A stretch of DNA of 64,000 nt, taken from contig CM046003.1 of the NCBI GenBank assembly GCA_025175895.1, positions 95,121,172 to 95,185,171 of the forward strand, read 5' to 3'. This document shows positions 56,240 to 64,000 of this stretch, piece after piece. Under the pieces are notes generated by a model that saw only the letters and a list, made by a program, of their open reading frames with translations, was not told the DNA's origin and searched no databases. Numbering within the stretch: position 1 is the first letter of the stretch; the number at the start of each line of letters is the position of its first letter. A program made the translations under genes and the position numbers. The stretch is from Wurfbainia villosa. Its lineage: Eukaryota; Streptophyta; Magnoliopsida; Zingiberales; Zingiberaceae.

Positions 56240-57377
56240 TCTAGCAAGTATGAGGGCATCATACTTGGGGTAAACCTCATGGTTGAGGTGTAGCAGTCGA
56301 TTGGGGTTATGGATCAATCGACTGGTCAAGTGTTTTGACACTTGGCAGTCGAGTTGACTCTGAGCAGTCAACTAGCCAGGAATCGACTGGCATTCAACTG
56401 CGACCGCGTAGCCTTGGAAGTTGACTATCGGCATTGGGCAGTTGACTGATGACTTGATCAGTCAACTGATGTGGTGGTCAATCGACTGATGGTCGAGGAC
56501 ACGAGCACAGAATGTCTCTGAGTTGACTGTTAGGGTTTGGCAGTCAAATGGAGGCATGAATAGTTGACTGATGGGTATGATCAGTTGACTGATGGTCTAT
56601 CCATTGAAACTTGTCCAATGTGGATTAAGTCATTGTCTCACAGCTACAAGAGCAGTCGACTAATAGGTAAGAGCAGTCAACTGCTAGGAGGAATCCAACC
56701 TGAGTTGCAGCTTTAAAAGGAGATCGAGGAGAGGGATTTTGGCATGGTTCTTTGAGGCGATTTGGAGCGATTTGTTGGTGCAAGTCAGGGTCTTCAAGTG
56801 TGGCTCAAGCAAGCATTCAAAAGAGTTTTTGTAAAGTGTTCATTACTTCTTTTGTTGTATTTACTTTGTATTTTCTTGTTTTATCTTGTATTACTTTTAT
56901 AATCTGTTGTAAGAGGTGTCCTCCACCTCTGGAGTGTTTTCCGAGAAGAAGAGTTGATTAGTAGTGGTGTTTTGCATCGCTAGAGCTCATTTGAGCTCAA
57001 GCCATGGAGTGGGAACCCTAAGGTTCCGAACCACGTTATATCAATTGTGTAATTGTGTGCTTGTGTTTTTGTTTATGCTTCATTATTATTTCCACTGCGT
57101 ATATTAATGAGAATTATAGACAAACACACAAGCACGAATGAATTCTATCAAACGACGAGAATCGCCATTCACCCCCTCTAGCGCTCACCGAAGATCCTAC
57201 AGTGGGTTTAGGTTCTTCCCTAATCTAGGGTCTCATGCATTTGTCTAGGCAACTCTATTTTATTCCTTTATCATGGGACTTCAAATCATGTCATTGTCCT
57301 TAATTTCATTTTAAATTATCCTAAATGCATGAATTATGATCGTGGCATAAAAACGTGCATAAATTAAAGCATATGCT

Positions 57378-57567
57378 TATTAGTGTCAGTCCTTATTGTC
57401 AATCATGAGATGATTGATTAGGGATCATATATATCATATTTCATTAATAACAGGCAAGATTTTCTTATTATATTATTTCTTATATGTGCTATATGAATAA
57501 TGTAATAGTGTCCTTGAATAGTAGGTTCAGTTTTACAGCATATCAATTGGTTGAATTGATAGTGAGA

Positions 57568-57605
<38 letters not shown>

Positions 57606-59058
57606 CACTACTCTTAATTATTCCTAGTCGAGTATTAATATGCAAGGATAATATTAATGCATAGAGACTAACATGTTGGTCAATTGATGACTTAATCTCA
57701 CAAGTCATGGATATGTGATATCAAGTTGACACATGGATACATATTAGAGACTATGTACTGAATTGACCCATCATGAGAATGTTTCATGGATCATTATATG
57801 AGTGTCATAAATATTCTCATGTGACTATTGGTATGAATAATCCCTAGACCTGAAGTCACTATGGTTCCCTACATAATGAGTTGTATACTTTAACTTAGTC
57901 AAATGTCACCCGTAACAGGGTGACTATAAAGGCGATCACTGGGTATGCAATAAGTTATGCGGAGGGATGTGAGTAATGTAGATGGGATCTATCCCTTTCA
58001 TATAGCGAAAGTGATATCTATGGGCCCCTTGATAGAGTAGGACTGCTAAAATGTATGGTCATGCTCAAATAAGTCAATATGAGATATTGAGCTTATTTGG
58101 ATAAGTAGTCTACTTGGAGATCAAGAAACTCATAATTGATAAGAGGATGACACAGTCTATGTCTCATTGATCAATCTAGATATCAAGGATAGAAGGACTG
58201 AATCATACAAGATAGTAGTCACGAAAAGGTTATGTCGAATCTCGACATTCTCGTCACTTGGGTAGCAATGATGTATTGCTAGATGTCGCTCACTGCTTAT
58301 GCCTCTAAAAGGGTTTTAGAAACATTGTCAACGTTATGAGAACCTATTGGGTCACACACTTAGGACATGTGAGTTGGAGATGGCTCATGTGATTAGCCAT
58401 TGGGTCATTGGATTGAGTCTAATATAGATTAGACTCATTGAGTGGGACTCGAGGTATACCCAATGAATTTGACCCGAGTTAGACTCAAGTCAAATTCGGA
58501 TTAAGTAGGACTCAAGGTATACTCAATGAATTTGACCCAAGTTAGACTCAAGTCAAATTCGGATTGAGTGAGACTCACCATTAAGAAGGGTTGCATGATC
58601 ATTAAGATGGGATTAATGAGTTATTAATTCCATGGAAACCAAGAGTCACAAACCCTTCATATTCAATGGTTGAATATAAAAGAGGATTTGATGAGACTTT
58701 TGTTTTTCATGTGTGTGTTGGTTTTTGCTTGAGTGTGATCTTGTTCACCTTCCTCTTCTACCTTCTTGGCCGAACCAACATCTTGTGGCTAGCACCACAG
58801 TTTGGTTCCTCTTCATCTCACGGTTCGTGTGGATACTGTGGAGGCATGGACATCCTGACCACGCTGAGATCTGGACACCTTGAATGCAAGTGTTGCTGAC
58901 GGGATTGCGAAGGGCTCGCATCGAAGGTAACTACGAATCTCATATGATAGAATCGATCAAACGAGCATGGTTTTCGCATGGATCTCTGAAGGGATCCTAT
59001 TTTTCCACTACTTATGTGCTTGTAAAATATTTCCGAGCGTGCATGGATTCCCTACAAT
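57378..59058 (+). mobile_element. non-coding insertion, about 1.7 kb (LTR- or TRIM-like, unclassified)
   Basis: It interrupts copy F at a point where the other copies read on without a break. It holds no credible gene. It includes a (TA)n run, a 60-bp tandem duplication near 58440-58565 (GACTCAAGTCAAATTCGGAT), and a leader-like right part ending CCTACA. ATGC flanks both sides approximately (57376 and 59059), but the termini are not a clean TG/CA pair. A solo LTR or TRIM is the best guess. Confidence 0.4.
57571..57604. repeat. (TA)17 microsatellite
   Basis: An uninterrupted TA dinucleotide run within the 1.7-kb insertion. Confidence 0.97.
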
Positions 59059-59517
59059 GCCAATAATCATGATGTCATAGCATAAAGATAGACCTAAATA
59101 CAAACATGACATACTAACTTAGCATTTTCATGACATTTAAATAATCAAATGAAATATGATGTCATGACATGACATATGACAAACAAAGCACGACATATAA
59201 ATAAAGTCATATACAAATACCTAAGTTTTAACCCAAATGCCATTTTATAGTATTATTCCAATTTTGACATAATAAACCAAATCTCAAGTGTGCCAAAAAT
59301 CTTAAATGGCACACCATTTACTCTAACCTAGTTGTGCCAATTATAATTGACTTTTCAAAATTCTCAAATTTTATTGGCACATCCTAAAATATTTTAGGAT
59401 AAAAATCTAAATCTTATTTCCAAGGTATCACATAACCTTGAAAATGTCCTAAAGTGTCAACTCTACCATGGTTGGGTTAACTATCCATCCATTTAGGGTT
59501 GACACACCCTAACCCAT

Positions 59518-61182
59518 CTAGCATGAGGGAATCACGCCCTTAGAAATCCAAAATCTATTTGAGCTTTTTGGGTTAATTAGGTACTCACTAGGGATAACTT
59601 CCCTTAGTACCTTCCTAATGACCTTTCTAGACTTTGAAGCCTTAATCATTTGGGTCTTATCTAGGTTAACCCTAGAGATAACTTTCCTTGTAATTTTGTT
59701 AGTGGCTTTCCTAGGTTTCTTTGAAACCTTAGCTATTGACATCTACCATGGTCAACTCTAGGGATGACTTTCCTTGTGACCTTGGTTTTTCTAGACCAAG
59801 ATTTAGTTCCATAGTCAAATGGAACATTGTGGTAAGTAGGCATTACCTTCTTAGACATAGGCTTGTGACTCAAGCCTTTCCTGTCCTTTGGTAGTTTTTG
59901 CCTCCTAACACCTAAACTTTCCCATTAGACCCTTTTACTTGAATTTGTCATTTTTACAAGGGCATTTTCTAATTTCTCAAGCCTTTCCTTCTCTAATATC
60001 TCAATTTTTGAATTTCCATTATTTCTTGAGATATTCTTCTTCCTAGGCATGTGTCTAGATTTCTTTGGATTTATGCCTAGATTCTTATTATCCTTAGGTG
60101 GGATTGACCTAGAATTATTCTTAGGCTTAATTTCATATGATTTAGCCCCTAAACAAAAATGTTTATTTTTAAATTGATCCTTGGGCTTACTACTAGCATG
60201 CTTTTTATTATGAACAATAGCAAGAAAATTTCTTGCATGCTTTTGATTATTACGTAAATAAGGAGCATTATTGAAATATACCTTAGGGTTTGCCTTAACT
60301 CCCCTTACATTTGAGCTCTTCCTTTTGTCCTTGGTAATGTGACTCCCCTTATGACATTGGCTCCAGTAATGTCGCTTTTGTTGTCATTTGAAGTACATTA
60401 TGTGCTCTTTGCTCTTACTAGTTGGGACTCCGGCCACCTTGACTTTCTCCATCCTTTTAGGTGTCGATTGAGCCTTCTTGACTCTTTTTGGGCATTTGCT
60501 CTTATAATGCCCATGTTTTCTACACTCAAAACAAATTATGTGATCTTTATTCTTAATAATTGCATTTGAGTTACCTTCCTTGGTTGGGGAATTTTAGTCA
60601 GATTCTTCACTCCTCCCGGATGTAGACGGCTCTTCTTGCTCTTGCTTTAGAGTTGAAGACCTCGCCCTCAATCCTAGAGGTGAAAGTTACCTCAATTTCC
60701 ACTACCAACCCGGATGTTGAGCATCCCTCAACATCCGAATTCTTAAGCTCTTAGGATAATGATGTGCTTTCTTCTTGAGCATGAGAGATGAACACTTTAA
60801 TTCTTCTTCGACTTTCTCCTCTACTTCTTGGGTTGGTGAGGATTCTTCATGGAGCTTGACTAATTTGCTTCACAACTCCTTAGCATCCTTACAATCTCCT
60901 ACCTTATGCAAGATGTCACTAGGAATTAAGTTAGTTAAAATTAACATTTCTTTTTTTATTAATTTTGTATTTCCGATTTTTCTCTTCGGTCCACTTCTTT
61001 TTCTTGAGAAATATTCCTTTCTTGTCCTCGGGAAGATCAAAACCATCTACAACACTAAACCAATAATCTATATCATTCATCAAAAAATATTTCATTTTAC
61101 CTTGCCAAAATGCGAAGTCTTTGCCGTTGAAGAAAGGTGGAACTGTTGTGTCATATCCTAATCCATTATGGGGTAACTCCAT
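59518..61182 (-). pseudogene. gag: TR-GAG copy F gag (heavily decayed)
   Basis: It starts MELPHNGLGYDTTVPPFF at 61182 with FAFWQGKMKYFLMNDIDYWF of the gag domain. The frame is lost at 60931. The linker and zinc knuckles (about 60560-60340) are recognisable but the second has lost a key residue and frame. The C-terminal fragment 59742-59518 reads AKVSKKPRKATNKITRK to NPKSSNRFWISKGVIPSC. This is the most diverged copy. Confidence 0.75.
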
Positions 61183-61239
61183 CTTTCCTTTTCAACCTCT
61201 AGCGCTTTGCTCCTTTTGGCGGTTAGTCCGGTGAAGAGC

Positions 61240-61257
61240 GACCCGCTCTGAACCAAT
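61240..61257 (-). other. TR-GAG copy F primer-binding site
   Basis: On the minus strand, ATTGGTTCAGAGCGGG follows the LTR end TCTGCA. It is a variant of the Met-tRNA-type site (TGGTTCAGAGC). Confidence 0.6.
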
Positions 61258-61647
61258 TGCAGAGGAATCGATCATCGCACTAAAGGGGGTGAATAGTGAT
61301 TTCTTGCGATTTCATCATTCGATAGCATTCGTACTTGTCTACAATTCGTTAGCACAGCGGAATATACAAAATAGCATAAACGAAAACAACACAAGCACTA
61401 CACCACTACTTTACGTGGTTCGGAACTAGGGTTCCTACTCCACGGTCGGTCTTTAGTGTCTACTCTACTAAACCTCATCTCCTTCACAGAATATAATCCG
61501 GAGGTGGAGAAACCTTGTACAATATAAATGATTACAATAATAAATAAGGAAACAATCAAATACAACAATATATAAAAGCAAATACAAGAAATGCAAAAAA
61601 AAATACTTTACAAGAAGCTTGCTTTTGATCACTTATTTGTTGGTTGC
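61258..61647 (-). repeat. TR-GAG copy F 5' LTR, R-U5 part
   Basis: This is the 3' end of a minus-strand TR-GAG LTR (CACCCCCTTTAGTGCG, CGTGGTTCGGAACTAGGGTT and GGAGGTGGAGAAACC in plus-strand text). It is cut at 61647 by the insertion of an Athila-type LTR; the rest lies outside the window. Confidence 0.8.
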
Positions 61648-62831
61648 TGATGCACGTGAGCACGACCTCAAATCTCCGACGGAAACTGTCAAGGATTCAA
61701 AGCGTGCGCTCGCGCTCAATGCCCGTAAGTGCACGGATGTCGTCAAGCAATAAAAGATTATCGATCCCATGGAGACTGAGATTTGAGTACCATTTGTCTA
61801 GTGGATCTCGTTGTTCGGAGTGAATGTCCTAAAGTCTAGGGTTGCGAGGTTGACGACAGTCCTAACTCAAGTATGGTGTCACTCGGAGGAAGTGAAGGTA
61901 GGTTCGAAGTTCCCTAAGAGGATTCTAGGACTTTGGTTTCACTTGTGCTCCGTGGAACATGCTATCAACTAAATGCTTTCTAGATCTCTAATTACGATCT
62001 TACAGAAGGATCATCATACATTTGCCCGATGAACTTTTTCTTCTACCGGGAACTACCTATTCCTAACCAAGTTTACCTTTCGGATCATCAGAGCTCAAGG
62101 GGTTGATACCGTTGGGAGCCCTCTGTCACTAAGGACCCTCAACCCTTCTAGAGTTAATTTCTCCTACTTTGGCCCTTCTGCTAAGATAGACAATTGGGTA
62201 CAAGGATGTCCTAATAATCCCTATGAAGAGTCGAAACGTATTTCATTTCATACTCTATCATATTCTACTATCTATAGTTATCGGAGGGAGGACGATCGCA
62301 AGGTTCCTCCTTGGTTCTCCTAGGTTTTTGATACAAAGGTTGTCATCCTTTATATCAGCTATGCGCACTATATATAGAATCAAAACATAATTTTCATCTA
62401 TCCAAACAACACCCATTGCAAATATAAATTCAGGAACATAAAATATATTTGAACTAGCATGTCCAATGTACACAAGCTACTTCCTAATCCTATAATCAAA
62501 GTATCTACTCCATAGATGAAAGAGAATAGATACAAGGCAACATAGAATGAATCATTACAATGTAAATATATCTAAGAATGAAATCACAATATTCTTGGTC
62601 GTTCTATTTGGCGTTGGAGTGTAGATTTCGGTCCTTGATCCGCTTCCTTACTCCCCGTTGTGAGTCTCCGATGCTTTTCAGGGCACTGTCGTGTCGTTCT
62701 AGCCGTTGCGCCTCCTCCCTAGGGTTTGGGTGTGTCTTCCTTTTTATAGACATGAAGCAGGCTCTTCATAAATCCCACGAAAACTCTAGTCACATCAAAA
62801 ATATCCAATGCCAGACGGCCGTGTGGAATCC
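61648..62831 (-). repeat. Athila-2-type LTR, minus strand, interrupted
   Basis: On the minus strand it ends ACGTGCATCA at 61648 and runs back through the conserved ATCCGTGCACTTACGGGC, the body of the LTR and a TCTATAAAAAGG box (about 62747) into the CACACGGCCGT part of U3. There it is broken by a plus-strand LTR at 62832. No internal region is visible. Confidence 0.8.
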
Positions 62832-64000
62832 TGATGTGAGCAAAACATATAAGGTTTTAGGAGTAGTTTTTGCTCACATCTCATTACATTTCATGCTAGT
62901 TTCATGTGTATGTTACTTTGTTTTGCATGCATTTCCTATTTTCTGGTTCGGAGATCTGCTCTTTGTACTTTTGCATACAGGATAGTATTCCAAGGAAAAA
63001 AGGCACACTTTCGGAGCAAAAGAATGGCATCGTGTGGCTACACACGGGCTTTCCAATGGGTGAGATCACCACCCGGGGATGCACATGGCACGGCCATGTG
63101 GAAACACTACTGGCCGTGGTGGCCCAATGATTGACGCGATTAGTTTTTTTTTCGGATTTTGCAGCAATTCGATGTGATGTCTATATAAGGAGAGCTCTGC
63201 TCAAACCCTAGGGGGGTATGACGGTTGGGACGACACACCGAAGCCCTAAAAAGCTTCGGGAACTCACAACGGGGAGGAAGAACGCCGTCGGAGATCCAAG
63301 TTCTACACTTCAACGTCGGAGAGAAGGCCACATTAGCATTGTAACCTCTTGTTCTTGCATTTTATTTCTGATATATTCAAACATGAACATGCCTTGTGAT
63401 TCTCCTCTTCTATATATGGAGTAGTTCCTTCAATTCTAGGATTAGGGAGTAACTTGTGTATGCATGACATGTTGCTTCAAATTGAATTCTGTTTCTGAGT
63501 TTGAATTTGCAATTGGAAATTGTTTATACCAATATTTATGCATATTTGGTTTTCTACCTGCTGTGCTTAGGCAATATGAGGGGTGATAGCCCTCATATCT
63601 AAGATTTAGGGGATTTATACAAGGAACCTAGGGGTAAACTTGATCTCTTGTAACCGTGGGTAGAAGGATGCGATGGAATTGGAAACGGTTCATCGCAGGG
63701 ATTGATTTGGCATCCTCGTACCACCTATCCCATCCTTGTAAGGCAGAGATAGCTCTCGATAGATGTGGTGGCTCATCGGGAGAGTGTATGATGTCCCTTC
63801 CACAAAACCATAGCAAAATATTTAGAACGCCCAGTTGATAGCATGTTTTGCAACACACAAGCGAAACCGAAGTCCTAGAATCCCTTTTAAAGATCTCGAC
63901 ACGCTTCTTTCTTCCTCCGTGTGACACCGTACTAGAGTTTAGTCCACCAACAACCCTCGCAATCGAAACCTTTAGATTTTACTTCCGAACAATTTCACCC
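62832..64000 (+). repeat. Athila-2-type LTR, plus strand, continues past the window
   Basis: It starts TGATGTGAGCAAAACA, with TATATAAG at about 63180, and follows the Athila-2 LTR to within about 200 bp of its expected end. Whether it is a 5' LTR of a full element or a solo LTR cannot be told here. The 5 bp to its left are AATCC. Confidence 0.88.

Larger units (their letters stand above)
40029..57201 (+). mobile_element. composite plus-strand TR-GAG LTR, split by Athila-2, no target duplication
   Basis: Pieces 40029-40651 and 56240-57201 form one LTR of about 1585 bp, starting TGTTGGTGCAATCGGCCC and ending GATCCTACA. It has a CCAAG/CTTGG array (40175-40510), palindrome cluster (56290-56690) and CACCCCCTCTAGCG (57171-57184). 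The flanks CCTAT and GTGGG do not match. The left flank is gag of copy E and the right flank is 3' non-coding sequence of copy F, so this is probably a recombination product joining two elements. Confidence 0.75.
57202..59517 (-). other. TR-GAG copy F 3' non-coding region with insertion
   Basis: Family sequence is at 57202-57377 (CTAGGCAACTCTATTT, CTTCAAATCATGTCATTG) and 59059-59517 (CAATAATCATGATGTCAT to CTACCATGGTTGGGTTAACT). Between them is a foreign block, described separately. The part next to the 3' LTR is missing at 57201. Confidence 0.75.

Noticed and set aside
58666..58899. 77-codon frame with a hydrophobic segment in the 1.7-kb insertion
   Set aside because: Short, isolated, no recognisable domain; the surrounding sequence looks like a non-coding LTR leader.

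Overview
The window is repeat-dense nuclear DNA from a flowering plant with a large, transposon-rich genome. Nearly every base that can be assigned belongs to an LTR retrotransposon. I saw no convincing host protein gene, tRNA, rRNA or other RNA gene. Lineage-level evidence is Ty1/copia SIRE (Maximus) elements with a Met-initiator tRNA primer site and Ty3/gypsy Athila-like elements with an Asp-type primer site and ATHILA ORF-1. I cannot name the species.

Three populations dominate. (1) Two full-length SIRE-type copia elements: SIRE-1 (1549-9930, target-site duplication GTTAA) and SIRE-2 (42458-51067, duplication GAAAG). Both keep LTRs, primer site, gag, pro-int-RT-RNase H and polypurine tract, and both are broken by frameshifts or stops. 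(2) A family of gag-only LTR elements, here called TR-GAG. It is represented by copy A (plus) and copies B-F (minus), two solo LTRs (16451-17883, duplication CCTTG; 25421-27021, duplication ATATA) and one composite LTR (40029-57201). They encode a gag with two zinc knuckles and no protease, integrase or reverse transcriptase. Their LTR ends and polypurine tract match those of the SIRE elements. (3) Athila-like gypsy elements that have lost pol but keep gag pieces and an ATHILA ORF-1 (env-like) reading frame: Athila-1 (28488-35468, duplication TCGAA), Athila-2 (40652-56239, duplication TCTAG) and two further LTRs at 61648-64000.

Layout. 1-363: end of an unidentified LTR. 364-11334: TR-GAG A split by SIRE-1. 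11335-11434: a 100-base assembly gap. 11435-12044: unassigned. 12045-16304: TR-GAG B. 16305-20901: TR-GAG C with a solo LTR in its LTR. 20902-24492: TR-GAG D. 24493-27860: decayed chromovirus-like gypsy sequence holding another solo LTR. 27861-40028: TR-GAG E with Athila-1 inside its LTR. 40029-57201: a plus-strand TR-GAG LTR containing Athila-2, which contains SIRE-2. 57202-61647: TR-GAG F with a 1.7-kb non-coding insertion. 61648-64000: two opposed Athila LTRs.

How the parts may work together. The only pol genes seen are in the two SIRE elements. They share LTR termini and the polypurine tract with the TR-GAG elements, so TR-GAG copies could have been copied and integrated in trans. Two further points stand out. 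In both SIRE elements the stop codon separating gag from pol sits at a candidate splice acceptor that would join gag to pol in frame. The LTRs also carry dense arrays of short palindromes (ATCAGTCGACTGAT, and CCAAG...CTTGG hairpin units) upstream of the TATA box.
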